DNA of 14,577 nt, from positions 1-14,577 of the forward strand of contig SFGO01000062.1 of assembly GCA_004556545.1 (NCBI GenBank), given 5' to 3'. This DNA comes from Clostridiales bacterium. Lineage in GTDB: Bacteria; Bacillota; Clostridia; Christensenellales; Aristaeellaceae. Both the position numbers and the translations under genes were made by a program. Numbering within the stretch: the first letter of the stretch is position 1; every line of letters begins with the position of its first letter. The notes beneath the pieces are model-generated. The model was not told the origin of the DNA. It saw only the letters and a program-made list of their open reading frames with translations, and searched no databases. Positions 1-7,730 of this stretch are shown here, piece by piece.

Positions 1-55
1 ACTTGCCATCCACAAGTGGCAGCCTTTCTTCCGCTCCCTGCTTTTCTCATGCTTG

Positions 56-89
56 AAGCCCCACTGCTGCATTGCAATGGGGCTTATTT
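56..89 (+). terminator. Stem-loop with short T-rich tail, possible terminator
   Basis: Arms AAGCCCCA (56-63) and TGGGGCTT (78-85) are perfectly complementary and are followed by ATTT. Read rightward this resembles a weak intrinsic terminator for a gene lying left of the window. It could also help stop leftward transcription coming out of the gene at 186-2477. No gene in the window reads into it from the left, so its client is unknown. Confidence 0.4.
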
Positions 90-98
90 GACAGGCTG

Positions 99-133
99 AA
101 CGGACGGCTTCCATTTCAGAAGCCGTCCGTTTT
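99..133 (+). terminator. Strong hairpin followed by TTTT, probable intrinsic terminator
   Basis: A perfect 13-bp stem, AACGGACGGCTTC (99-111) against GAAGCCGTCCGTT (119-131), encloses a 7-base loop. The rightward strand continues with a short T run (130-133). This is the most convincing terminator of the three hairpins at the left edge and suggests that a rightward gene ends just outside the window, converging on the gene at 186-2477. On the opposite strand the stem is preceded by A residues, so it may work in both directions. Confidence 0.55.
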
Positions 134-145
134 CCAATATACATA

Positions 146-195
146 GCCAGTTCCGTCTCCCCAAAAGACGGAACCGGCTTCTCTTTTATTCTTTT
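146..195. terminator. Hairpin beside the LtaS-like stop codon, possible bidirectional terminator
   Basis: Arms 146-158 and 166-178 pair over 13 positions with one A:C mismatch; the core is GTTCCGTCT/AGACGGAAC. It lies 8 bases beyond the stop codon (186-188) of the leftward gene. The rightward strand continues with a T-rich tail (179-195). The leftward strand is only moderately T-rich after the stem. It probably ends the leftward transcript, together with the two hairpins further left. Confidence 0.45.
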
Positions 196-2477
196 CTCTC
201 CCGAACCAGAACAGCCTGTTTTTCTCTCAGATAGGCCTGTACGCCTTCCCTGGATACCTCCGCCAGCTCCTTTCGGGGAATGGCCAGCATCAGATGCCCC
301 TGCCCGTCCAGCCCGTACTGCTTCGCCTTGTGCAGCCCGTAGGAAGGCTGCCAGCCCCAGCACTCCTCCTCGGCCAGCAGGGTCATCACGCCCTCGCTTT
401 CGAAGGTCTCCTCGCTCTTTACCAGCACGTAGGGCCGATACCACCGATCCTCCTGAATGCTGTAGCCGCTTTCCCAAACGTGCTCCGTCTCATACCCGAT
501 ACGCCCGCTGGCCTGCAAAAGGCCGTCCGTGCCGTCAAAAACCGCTTCCCGGCTCTGATTGTATCGCCTGCCGTATCCATTCTGCAAAACACACTGCAGC
601 GTCAGCTTTTCATCCGTCCGGTTCAGGCAGAGATCATCCCGCAGCACCCCGTCTACAGACAGCCGGAACTTCTGCGTCGGATCCTTCAGCCGTGCCCGCA
701 CGTAGACCCGATCCCCTACCTCAGCCGTATCAAAGCCTTCCAGCTCCATCTGGCCGCCGATGGCGTAGTCCGAACTCATGGGATGAAGCTCCGCCAGCCG
801 GTAGGCGTACTGCTTGCCGAACAGCGCGTCGTAGCTGAGCAGGTCATAGGTTTCATCCTCCGTAATGCCCTGCTGCCGAAGCCGCTCCACGTAGCTGAAA
901 AAGGGATCGTCATTCAGCCCTGCCAGCGTCAGGGCGTAAGCGCCCAGCTGCCAGGCCATCATGTCCTCTTCCCCAGCCAGATTTTCCCGATTGCTCCAGA
1001 TAAAATAGGGCGCTTCATGGGCTGCGGCGCTGCCGATGGGCACGCCCAGCTCCTCGTAGGTCTCCATTCCCAGCGGCGCCAGATGATCCCCGAAGAAGAT
1101 CACCATGACCGGCTCGGGATAGCTCCGCAGCTCCTCGATCCACTCCGCCAGTGCCGCGTCCGTCTGGGTCAGCAGATAGCAGTAGTTGTTGGCGGCGATC
1201 AGGCTTTCCTCGCTCAGTTCATTGGTAAAGGGCACCTCCGCCCCGTAGATTTTTCGGAAATCGTCATACCCGTATCCGCCGTGATTCTGCATCGTCAGGC
1301 AGAAAACGAAATCCCTTTCCGGCGTTTCATCCATTTTGTCCATGATCGCCCGGAAATGATCCCGGTCGGAAATAAACATCCCCACCTTGGTAAAGTCCCG
1401 CTGGGTGGTGTCCGTGGTGTAAAAGCTCTCGAATCCTTCTTTGGCCAGATTCTCATAGCGGTTGTAGTAGACCCCGGCGTACCAGTGCAGGGCCGTGGCC
1501 GTCAGTCCCTTTTCCCGCAGCACGCTGGCCAGACTGTTCATCTCCGGCAGACCCATCGAGTACGGGTTCACCGTATACTGAGATTTCAGCCCCGTCAACA
1601 CCTCAAATTCCGTCTCGCTGGTGCCTCCGCCCACCTTGGGCACGTAAATTTTTCCGTGGCGGCTCTCCTGCTGCAGCTGATTATAATAGGGGGTCAGTTC
1701 CGTGGTAAAGTCCAGATACTGCCCCAAAATTTCCTGATCGGTAAAGGATTCGCTCAGCACCAAAATCACATTGGGGATCTCCTCCCCCTGCGCCGTCTGC
1801 GTCGGCGTTTCCGCCTCCAGCGCCCGGTAAGCCGCCTCCGTCTTTTCCTGCGAATAATCCACCCTCATCGTGGAATGGCGGTAATTTTCCGCCGCAAAGG
1901 CCGTATACAGGCATCCGTCGTGCCGGGTCTGGTCCACCATGTCGTACCGGTTTCCGCCCCCGGCCAGCTCGTAGGTACACAGGAAGGGCGTTCCCACCGC
2001 CAGCATCAGTCCTGCCAGCGGCAGGGCGAGCCACCGCCGTTCCCGCTTCTGCTTCAGAAGCAGAATGGCCGCCGCCATCAGCACCGCCGTGCCGATCACC
2101 CACGTCCACAGCTTCCCCATGTCGAAATGAAAGTCCATCCCGCCCATGGTTTCCAGCGCCTCATGGATCTGCGTCACGTCCGTCACCAGAATCGGTTCCA
2201 GCCGGTAGATCAGCTTATAATAGTTGGCCATGCCCAGCACGGCGCACAGCAGCATCACCGCAAGCCCTAAGCAAACTCGAACCCGCCGGGACCGAAAATG
2301 CGAGATCATCAGGCACAGTCCCAGCAAAAACAAATAGTTCAGCCCCGCCATCAGCGGCTGGCCCGTCATCCATTCCCAAACGGCCTTCAAAATTCCCCGG
2401 GCCATGCCCTCCAGCGCCGTCAGGCACAGAAGGGGCCAAAGCAATATCCCCGTAATCTCCGCCCAGCGTTTTTTCAT
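186..2477 (-). CDS. LTA synthase family sulfatase-type glycerophosphate transferase
   Basis: Membrane protein of the LtaS/alkaline-phosphatase superfamily, which transfers glycerol phosphate from phosphatidylglycerol to growing polymer outside the cell. With the start used here it has 763 residues. About five hydrophobic segments (near 10-26, 42-58, 68-84, 124-141, 150-166) precede the extracellular catalytic domain. Expected metal and catalytic positions are visible: E243 in LSESF, nucleophile T286 in GGGTSETEF, N339/R340 in YNRYE, H399 in QNHGG and GDH at 463-465. The enzyme is longer than S. aureus LtaS; a C-terminal stretch from about 571 onward looks beta-rich and was not recognised. The start at 2477 is preferred over an in-frame ATG at 2519 because GGAGGGG lies 5 bases upstream of 2477, while the 2519 ATG sits on the predicted -10 box. 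Substrate (LTA or another phosphoglycerol polymer) is not determinable. Confidence 0.88.
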   Translation of the reverse strand: MKKRWAEITGILLWPLLCLTALEGMARGILKAVWEWMTGQPLMAGLNYLFLLGLCLMISHFRSRRVRVCLGLAVMLLCAVLGMANYYKLIYRLEPILVTDVTQIHEALETMGGMDFHFDMGKLWTWVIGTAVLMAAAILLLKQKRERRWLALPLAGLMLAVGTPFLCTYELAGGGNRYDMVDQTRHDGCLYTAFAAENYRHSTMRVDYSQEKTEAAYRALEAETPTQTAQGEEIPNVILVLSESFTDQEILGQYLDFTTELTPYYNQLQQESRHGKIYVPKVGGGTSETEFEVLTGLKSQYTVNPYSMGLPEMNSLASVLREKGLTATALHWYAGVYYNRYENLAKEGFESFYTTDTTQRDFTKVGMFISDRDHFRAIMDKMDETPERDFVFCLTMQNHGGYGYDDFRKIYGAEVPFTNELSEESLIAANNYCYLLTQTDAALAEWIEELRSYPEPVMVIFFGDHLAPLGMETYEELGVPIGSAAAHEAPYFIWSNRENLAGEEDMMAWQLGAYALTLAGLNDDPFFSYVERLRQQGITEDETYDLLSYDALFGKQYAYRLAELHPMSSDYAIGGQMELEGFDTAEVGDRVYVRARLKDPTQKFRLSVDGVLRDDLCLNRTDEKLTLQCVLQNGYGRRYNQSREAVFDGTDGLLQASGRIGYETEHVWESGYSIQEDRWYRPYVLVKSEETFESEGVMTLLAEEECWGWQPSYGLHKAKQYGLDGQGHLMLAIPRKELAEVSREGVQAYLREKQAVLVRERKE

Positions 2478-2517
2478 GCCATCCCCTCCAAAGTCATCCG
2501 CTTTTTTCAACCCCGGC

Positions 2518-2546
2518 ATTTTACCACATCAGGCGCTTCCTCACAA
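2518..2546 (-). promoter_or_regulatory. Sigma-A-type promoter for the LtaS-like gene
   Basis: On the minus strand TTGTGA (2546-2541) and TAAAAT (2523-2518) are separated by exactly 17 bases, with TG one base before the -10 (extended -10). Transcription would begin near 2511, giving a leader of about 33 bases before the ATG at 2477. The position rules against the longer frame starting at 2519. Confidence 0.6.
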
Positions 2547-2614
2547 CCGGAATTCGTAGCCGCCCTTTTTCGTCAAAAGTCTTCCCCACTTCCCCCCTCA
2601 TTTCCCCCAAAGCA

Positions 2615-2643
2615 TTGACTTTTCTCCCATCATCTATCATAAT
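2615..2643 (+). promoter_or_regulatory. Sigma-A-type promoter for rph-rdgB and downstream genes
   Basis: TTGACT (2615-2620) and CATAAT (2638-2643) are spaced by 17 bases, each one base off consensus. They lie in a T-rich stretch between the divergent genes. The predicted start near 2650 leaves a leader of about 70 bases before the ATG at 2719. No second promoter is obvious before 7731, so this may drive the genes through hflX. Confidence 0.65.
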
Positions 2644-2658
2644 GAAGCGAAATCCCTC

Positions 2659-2686
2659 AAACCGGTTTTTTCGAGCATGCCGGTTT
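2659..2686 (+). other. Leader stem-loop upstream of rph-rdgB
   Basis: Inverted repeat AAACCGG (2659-2665) / CCGGTTT (2680-2686) with a 14-base loop lies between the predicted transcription start and the ribosome binding site AGGAG (2706-2710). It may only stabilise the mRNA 5' end or it may be chance; it does not match any riboswitch I recognise. Confidence 0.3.
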
Positions 2687-2718
2687 CCCATTTTGATGCA
2701 TTAACAGGAGAGAGATTC

Positions 2719-4029
2719 ATGATTCGTACTGACCGCTCCCCCATGGAGACCCGTCCCTGCACCATTCAGCCCGGCTTTGTGGAAACCGCCGCCGGAAGCT
2801 GCCTGATTTCCACCGGAAAGACCCGCGTGATCTGCACCGCCAGCGTGGAGGAAACCGTCCCGCCCTTTCTTCGGGATAAGGGGCAGGGCTGGGTCACGGC
2901 GGAATACGCCATGCTGCCCGCCTCTACCGGGCGGCGCAAAGCCCGGGACGGCATCAAGAAGGATGGCCGCAGCGTGGAGATTCAGCGGCTCATCGGCCGC
3001 TCCCTGCGTCAGGCAGTGGATCTGACCAAGCTGGGCGAGCGCACCATCACGCTGGACTGCGACGTGCTCACCGCCGACGGCGGCACTCGTACCGCCAGCA
3101 TCACCGGCGCGTATGTGGCGCTGGTCATGGCGGTCAATCGGCTCATGCAGGACGGCCTGCTGGACGAAAACCCCATCGTTTCCCAGGTGGCCGCCGTCAG
3201 CGCGGGCATCGTGGAGGACCAGCCGCTGCTGGATCTCTGCTACACGGAAGATTCCCGCGCCCAGACGGACATGAATTTCGTCATGAATCATCGGGGAGAA
3301 TTTATTGAGCTGCAGGGCACCGGCGAAGGCCGCGCCTTTACCAATCGGGAGCTTCACTGCCTGCTGGATGCGGGCCGCGCCGGAGTGCGCCGCCTGATGA
3401 AGGCCCAGCGGGAGGCGCTTCGCGGCATCGGCGGCCACCTGCTGCCCCTGCCCATGGTGGTGGTGGCCAGCGGCAACGCCCATAAGCTTCAGGAGCTGAC
3501 CGCCCTGTTCCGGGGCGTGTGCCGGCCCGTCTCCATGAAGGAAGTGGGCTTTGAGGGCGATATTGACGAAAACGGCTCCACCTTTGAGGAAAACGCCCGC
3601 ATCAAGGCCGAATGCGTCATGAAGGCCACCGGCCTTCCCACGCTGGCGGACGACAGCGGCCTTTCCGTGGATGCGCTGGGCGGCGCGCCGGGCATCTACA
3701 GCGCCCGCTACGCCGGGGAGCACGGCAACGACCGGGCCAATAACGAGCTGCTGCTGAAAAACATGGACGGCGTTGCCGACCGCACCTGCCGCTTCGTCTG
3801 CGCCATGGCGCTGGCGCTGCCGGGGCAGGAGACCCGCATCGTCCGGGGCGAATGCGAAGGAACGCTGCTCACCGCTCTGGAGGGCGAAGGCGGCTTCGGC
3901 TACGATCCCCTCTTCCTCTACCAAAACGGCCAGACCTTCGCCCAGATGTCCCCGGAGGAAAAGAATCAGGTCAGCCACCGCTTCCATGCCGTCGATCAGA
4001 TGCGGGACGTTCTCCGGGCGCTGTTCTGA
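2719..4029 (+). CDS. rph-rdgB: Fused RNase PH / RdgB-HAM1 nucleotide pyrophosphatase
   Basis: Two enzymes in one 436-residue chain. Residues 1 to about 240 are ribonuclease PH, a phosphorolytic 3'-5' exonuclease that trims tRNA 3' ends: GRRKARDG near 71-78, phosphate-binding R124 in GGTRT, and acidic residues D178 and D184. Residues about 245-436 are an RdgB/HAM1 pyrophosphatase that hydrolyses dITP, XTP and similar non-canonical purine nucleotides: SGNAHK (251-256), FEEN (289-292), DDSG (311-314), GFGYDPLF (392-399) and SHR (419-421). No stop or frameshift separates the halves; the linker is only GGHLLPLP-like. All key motifs are intact, so both activities are expected. The start at 2719 has AGGAG 8 bases upstream; an in-frame ATG at 2677 lacks such a site. 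In B. subtilis the same functions are separate adjacent genes (rph, ysnA) followed by ysnB, matching the next gene here. Confidence 0.95.
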   Translation: MIRTDRSPMETRPCTIQPGFVETAAGSCLISTGKTRVICTASVEETVPPFLRDKGQGWVTAEYAMLPASTGRRKARDGIKKDGRSVEIQRLIGRSLRQAVDLTKLGERTITLDCDVLTADGGTRTASITGAYVALVMAVNRLMQDGLLDENPIVSQVAAVSAGIVEDQPLLDLCYTEDSRAQTDMNFVMNHRGEFIELQGTGEGRAFTNRELHCLLDAGRAGVRRLMKAQREALRGIGGHLLPLPMVVVASGNAHKLQELTALFRGVCRPVSMKEVGFEGDIDENGSTFEENARIKAECVMKATGLPTLADDSGLSVDALGGAPGIYSARYAGEHGNDRANNELLLKNMDGVADRTCRFVCAMALALPGQETRIVRGECEGTLLTALEGEGGFGYDPLFLYQNGQTFAQMSPEEKNQVSHRFHAVDQMRDVLRALF

Positions 4030-4051
4030 TCCCTTCCGTCTTCTTCATTCA

Positions 4052-4084
4052 TTCTCATTCCGTTCTCATTCCGATCTCATTCCG
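4052..4084. repeat. Three tandem 11-bp repeats between rph-rdgB and the phosphodiesterase gene
   Basis: TTCTCATTCCG (4052-4062), TTCTCATTCCG (4063-4073) and ATCTCATTCCG (4074-4084) follow each other without a gap, preceded by a partial TTCATTCA-type unit. They occupy most of the 76-base intergenic gap and end right before the weak ribosome binding site of the next gene. A slippage-derived microsatellite is the simplest reading. Confidence 0.85.
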
Positions 4085-4105
4085 AAAGGAAGCGCTGCTT
4101 TCCCT

Positions 4106-4636
4106 ATGAAGCGTGTCATTGTGGTTTCCGACTCCCACGGCATGGAGGAGCGTCTGCGGGAGATTCTTCTCCGGGCGTTTTCCGCAGGCCCGGTGGACGT
4201 GATCGTCTTTCTGGGGGACGGCCTGTCCGAGTGGGAGCGGGTCTCGCAGGAGTTTCTCTATGGCCGTCCGTCTCTGCGGCTTTACGCCGTCAAGGGCAAT
4301 AACGATTTCGGCTGGGACGCGCCCGTCTGTCAGGTGATCTCCGTCGGCAAGGCCAAGCTGCTGCTCTGCCACGGCCACACCTTCCATGTGAAAAACGGGC
4401 TGTATCATCTGGAATTTGAAGCCGCCGACCAGGAGGTTCAGGCCGCGCTGTTCGGCCACACTCATCTGGGCCATCTGGAATACGCCAACGGCTGTCTCTT
4501 CCTGAATCCGGGGGCGGTCTGCAACTACGGCTCTTCCTCGCCGGTCTATGCCGAGGTGCTGATCTCCGATGACGGCGCGGTTCGCGGCCAGCTTCACCGG
4601 GAGGCGGAAAGCCCGGCGGGCCGTTCGTCTTTCTGA
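4106..4636 (+). CDS. YfcE/MJ0936/YsnB-family metallophosphoesterase
   Basis: A 176-residue cytoplasmic calcineurin-like phosphoesterase of the small YfcE/MJ0936 class. The five metal-site motifs occur in order: D9 and H11 in SDSHG, GD at 37-38 in LGDG, N65/N66 in KGNND, H89 in CHGH and GHTH at 117-120, followed by NPG at 134-136. The family hydrolyses phosphodiesters in vitro; the natural substrate is generally unclear. Its position directly after rph and rdgB matches B. subtilis ysnB, which supports co-transcription and a link to nucleotide metabolism, though that role is inferred. The start at 4106 agrees with the family N-terminus; the only purine-rich stretch, AAAGGAAG (4085-4092), is 13 bases away, so translation initiation may be weak. 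The frame is open further upstream, but that part overlaps the rph-rdgB gene in another frame. Confidence 0.92.
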   Translation: MKRVIVVSDSHGMEERLREILLRAFSAGPVDVIVFLGDGLSEWERVSQEFLYGRPSLRLYAVKGNNDFGWDAPVCQVISVGKAKLLLCHGHTFHVKNGLYHLEFEAADQEVQAALFGHTHLGHLEYANGCLFLNPGAVCNYGSSSPVYAEVLISDDGAVRGQLHREAESPAGRSSF

Positions 4637-4745
4637 TCTTTTTTCCCAAAAATGCCCCATTTCCCCATTGTCATTCGTCTTATCAACAGGCCGCAAAGCG
4701 CTTGCCGCCGCATCCTGCGTCCCTTCAGAATCGAGGTCTTTCTCC

Positions 4746-5903
4746 ATGAATTCCCCTTATCCGCCCATTTATCTGGATAACGCCGCCACCACAGCGGTAC
4801 GGCCGGAGGTTCTTTCCAAAATGCTGCCCTTCTTCACGGAAAAGGCAGGCAATCCCAGCTCCATCCACACCGCCGGACGGGAAGCCCGCAAGGCGGTGGA
4901 AAACGCCCGACGGCAGGTCGCCGCTGCGCTGGGAGCCGAGGCCCGGGAGATCTATTTCACCGCCGGTGGCAGCGAAAGCGACAACTGGGCCATTCGCTGC
5001 GCCGCGGCGGAGACGGGCAAAAAGCACGTCATTACCTCCGCCGTGGAGCACCACGCGGTGCTGCACAGCTGCCGGGCGATGGAACGGGACGGCTTCCGCA
5101 TCACCTATCTGCCGGTGGATGAAAACGGCATGGTCTCCCCCGCCGACGTCCGCCGGGCGCTGACGGACGATACGGCCCTGATCTCCGTCATGGCCGCCAA
5201 TAACGAGGTCGGTACGCTGGAACCCATTCAGGAGATCGGCCAGCTTGCCCGGGAGGCGGGCGTTTTGTTCCATACCGACGCGGTACAGGCCGCCGGAGCC
5301 ATTCCCATCGACGTCAACGCATGGAACGCGGATCTGCTTTCCCTGTCCGGCCACAAGTTCCACGGCCCCAAGGGCGTAGGCGCGCTGTACATCCGCAAAG
5401 GAACCCGGATCCACAACCTCATCGAGGGCGGCGCGCAGGAACGGGGCCTTCGGGCGGGGACGGAAAACGTGCCCGGCGTCGTAGGCATGGGCGAAGCCCT
5501 GTCGCTGGCCGTCGCTGAGCTGCCGGAATACGCGGCTCACGTTTCCGCCCTGCGGGACCGGCTGATCCAGGGGATATTGTCCGCCGTGCCGGATGCCCGG
5601 CTGAACGGCCATCCCACCCTCCGCCTTCCCGGCAATGCCCATTTTTCCTTCCCCGGCGTGGAGAGTGAAAGTCTGCTCATGCGGCTGGATCTGGCCGGGA
5701 TCGCCTGCTCCGGCGGCTCTGCCTGCACCAGCGGCAGTCTGGAACCCAGCCACGTCCTCTCCGCCATGGGCCTTTCGCCCGACTTGGGCCGCAGCAGCGT
5801 GCGCTTCTCTCTGGGCCGGGACAACACCGCCGAGGAGATCGACCGGGTGCTGACCGTCCTGCCCCCCATCGTGGCGGATCTGCGCTCGCACATGCGTTCC
5901 TGA
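4746..5903 (+). CDS. Cysteine desulfurase, NifS/IscS family
   Basis: A PLP-dependent enzyme that removes sulfur from cysteine as an enzyme-bound persulfide for Fe-S cluster assembly or tRNA thiolation. It has 385 residues, normal for the family. Visible landmarks are YLDNAATT at the N-terminus, H102 in AVEHH, NNEVG at 152-156, D178 and Q181 in HTDAVQ, the PLP lysine K204 in SGHKFHGPKG, RAGTEN at 236-241 and the persulfide cysteine C327 in SACTSG. No iscU, thiI or mnmA lies beside it in this window, so the sulfur acceptor is unknown. The start at 4746 has GAGGT (4733-4737) 8 bases upstream and produces the family-typical N-terminus; the frame is open to 4569, but this overlaps the preceding gene. 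It sits 109 bases after the phosphodiesterase gene. Confidence 0.95.
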   Translation: MNSPYPPIYLDNAATTAVRPEVLSKMLPFFTEKAGNPSSIHTAGREARKAVENARRQVAAALGAEAREIYFTAGGSESDNWAIRCAAAETGKKHVITSAVEHHAVLHSCRAMERDGFRITYLPVDENGMVSPADVRRALTDDTALISVMAANNEVGTLEPIQEIGQLAREAGVLFHTDAVQAAGAIPIDVNAWNADLLSLSGHKFHGPKGVGALYIRKGTRIHNLIEGGAQERGLRAGTENVPGVVGMGEALSLAVAELPEYAAHVSALRDRLIQGILSAVPDARLNGHPTLRLPGNAHFSFPGVESESLLMRLDLAGIACSGGSACTSGSLEPSHVLSAMGLSPDLGRSSVRFSLGRDNTAEEIDRVLTVLPPIVADLRSHMRS

Positions 5904-5957
5904 CCCGCCTGCCGGGTTCGTCCGTCCCCTTCCGTTTTTTATAAGAAAGGATTTTTT

Positions 5958-7730
5958 ATGCCGGATATTCATGGTAACATCGAGGGAATCCGCAAAAGCG
6001 TTCTGGATGAAATGAAGGCCCTCTATGACCTTCAGCTGGAACCGGACGTTTTTCTTCCGCAGGAGGTGCTTTCCGCCCTCTGCGGCTGGTCGGCTTCCTT
6101 CAACCGGGAAGTGGCCCTGTACGTCACCCGCTACGGGGAGATCGCCGATGTGTTCATTGGCCGGGCGGATGCCATCGACCTGCCGGATCTGCGCCTCCGC
6201 CGCAGCCAGCGGCGATTGAGCATGATCCGCTGCATCCATACCCACCCCAGCGCCACGGGGCAGCTCAGCGATGTGGATCTGAGCGCGCTTCTCTCCATGC
6301 GCTTTGACGCCATGTGCGCCGTGGGCGTAAACGCGCAGGGTCAGCCCACCAGCGCCCAGTGCGCCTTTCTGGATCGGGCCGCTTCCGCCGGGTATGTGCT
6401 GACAGAATTTCTGCCCGCCCGCCGTCTGCCCCAGCAGGAATGGCTGGATCACATCCGGCAGGCCGACGCGGCCTATCTGGCCGAGGAAGAGAAGCTCCGC
6501 AAGGATCACGAGCGGGCCGTTCTGGTCGGCATCGAAAGCGAAGAATCGCTGAACGAGCTGGAGGAGCTGGCCAAGACCGCCGGAGCCGAAACGGTGCTTC
6601 GAGTGCTGCAAAAGCGCCCTTCCCCCGATTCGGCCTTCTGCATCGGCCGGGGCAAGGCCGAGGAGCTTTCCCTGCGCTGTCAGGCCGTTCAGGCCGATCT
6701 GGTCATCTTTGACGAAGTCCTCTCCGGGGTCATGCAGAAAAATCTGGAAGAAACGCTTCATATAAAAGTAGTGGACCGCACCGCGCTCATTCTGGATATT
6801 TTCGCCGCCCGGGCCTCCACCCGGGAGGGCAAATTGCAGGTGGAAATGGCCCAGCTGAAATACCGCAGCCAGCGCCTTCTGGGGCAGGGGCTTGTGCTGA
6901 GCCGTCTGGCCGGCGGCATCGGCACCCGTGGCCCCGGCGAAAGTAAGCTGGAAGTCAACCGCCGCCGCATCCGGGAACGGCTCACCGACCTGCGCCGGGA
7001 GCTGGACGAGCTGGAAAAGCAGCGCTCCCTCCGCCGTCAGAGCCGGGAAAAGGGCGGCGTGCCGGTGGTGGCGCTGGTGGGCTACACCAACGCGGGCAAA
7101 TCCACCCTTTTCAACCGTCTCACCGGCGCGGACGTGTATGTGCAGGATCAGCTCTTCGCCACGCTGGACAGCGTCAGCCGTCCCGTTTCCCTCCCCCACG
7201 GCGCCAAGGCCCTGCTGGTGGATACCGTCGGTTTCATCCGCAAGCTGCCCCACGAGGTGGTGGAAGCCTTCCACGCCACGCTGGAAGAAGCCCGGCTGGC
7301 CGACGTGCTGGTGCTGGTCTCCGACGGGGCCGATCCCCAGCTGCTTTCCCGCCGCCGCACCGTCGGCGAGGTGCTGGACAGTCTGGGCGCTACGGAAGCC
7401 CCACGCATCGACGCGCTGAATAAATGCGACCTGCTTTCCCCCTCCGCCGATACGCTGCCCGGCGCGCTGCCCATCAGCGCCGCCACCGGTCAGGGGCTGG
7501 ACGATCTGCTCGCCGCCGTTGAAAACGCGCTGGATGCGGGCACGGAGGAAGTTTCCCTGCTGGTTCCCTTTGCCCGGTACGCGCTGGCGGATAAGCTCCG
7601 CCGCCTTGGCAGCGTTCTTTCGCAGGAACACACGGCCGAGGGCGTGGTGCTGCGCTGGCGGGCCGAAAAGGCCAACGTGGATTTCGCCCTCCGGGAAGGG
7701 GCCGTACTCCTTGAAGCAGAAAGAAAATAG
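5958..7730 (+). CDS. hflX: HflX GTPase, long form with JAMM-like N-terminal domain
   Basis: A 590-residue HflX-type GTPase; typical HflX is about 420-450 residues. The HflX domain begins near 185 and includes the glycine-rich GGIGTRGPGESKLE segment (319-332) and a basic coiled stretch (about 335-365). The G domain has Walker A GYTNAGKST (375-383), DTVGF (422-426), NKCD (488-491) and SA (507-508). HflX binds ribosomes and is known in other bacteria to split stalled or hibernating 70S particles. The first 180 residues are an extra domain with I-H94-T-H96-P97, S104 and D107, the spacing of a JAMM/MPN zinc site (HxHPx6Sx2D). A matching upstream glutamate is not certain (E51 is a candidate). I recall similar extended HflX proteins in Clostridia, but the function of the extension is unknown to me. 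Ribosome binding site AAGAAAGGA ends 6 bases before the ATG. Confidence 0.93.
   Translation: MPDIHGNIEGIRKSVLDEMKALYDLQLEPDVFLPQEVLSALCGWSASFNREVALYVTRYGEIADVFIGRADAIDLPDLRLRRSQRRLSMIRCIHTHPSATGQLSDVDLSALLSMRFDAMCAVGVNAQGQPTSAQCAFLDRAASAGYVLTEFLPARRLPQQEWLDHIRQADAAYLAEEEKLRKDHERAVLVGIESEESLNELEELAKTAGAETVLRVLQKRPSPDSAFCIGRGKAEELSLRCQAVQADLVIFDEVLSGVMQKNLEETLHIKVVDRTALILDIFAARASTREGKLQVEMAQLKYRSQRLLGQGLVLSRLAGGIGTRGPGESKLEVNRRRIRERLTDLRRELDELEKQRSLRRQSREKGGVPVVALVGYTNAGKSTLFNRLTGADVYVQDQLFATLDSVSRPVSLPHGAKALLVDTVGFIRKLPHEVVEAFHATLEEARLADVLVLVSDGADPQLLSRRRTVGEVLDSLGATEAPRIDALNKCDLLSPSADTLPGALPISAATGQGLDDLLAAVENALDAGTEEVSLLVPFARYALADKLRRLGSVLSQEHTAEGVVLRWRAEKANVDFALREGAVLLEAERK

Noticed and set aside
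294..2270. A rightward open frame of about 660 codons inside the LtaS-like gene
   Set aside because: It is antisense to a complete enzyme with membrane segments and catalytic motifs, and has no family signature.
2478..2519. A 14-residue N-terminal extension of the LtaS-like protein
   Set aside because: Its ATG overlaps the predicted -10 box, whereas the ATG at 2477 has a well-placed GGAGGGG.
2701..3987. A leftward open frame opposite rph-rdgB
   Set aside because: It is antisense to a gene with intact RNase PH and RdgB motifs and is rich in His, Gly and Ala as expected of a shadow frame.
5903..5940. Terminator after the cysteine desulfurase gene
   Set aside because: The only stem is 5 bp (ACCCG/CGGGT) and the T run is 17 bases further on, too far for an intrinsic terminator.
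4725..7631. A leftward open frame of about 970 codons opposite the cysteine desulfurase and hflX genes
   Set aside because: Same reason: antisense to two conserved enzymes, with no domain or ribosome binding site.
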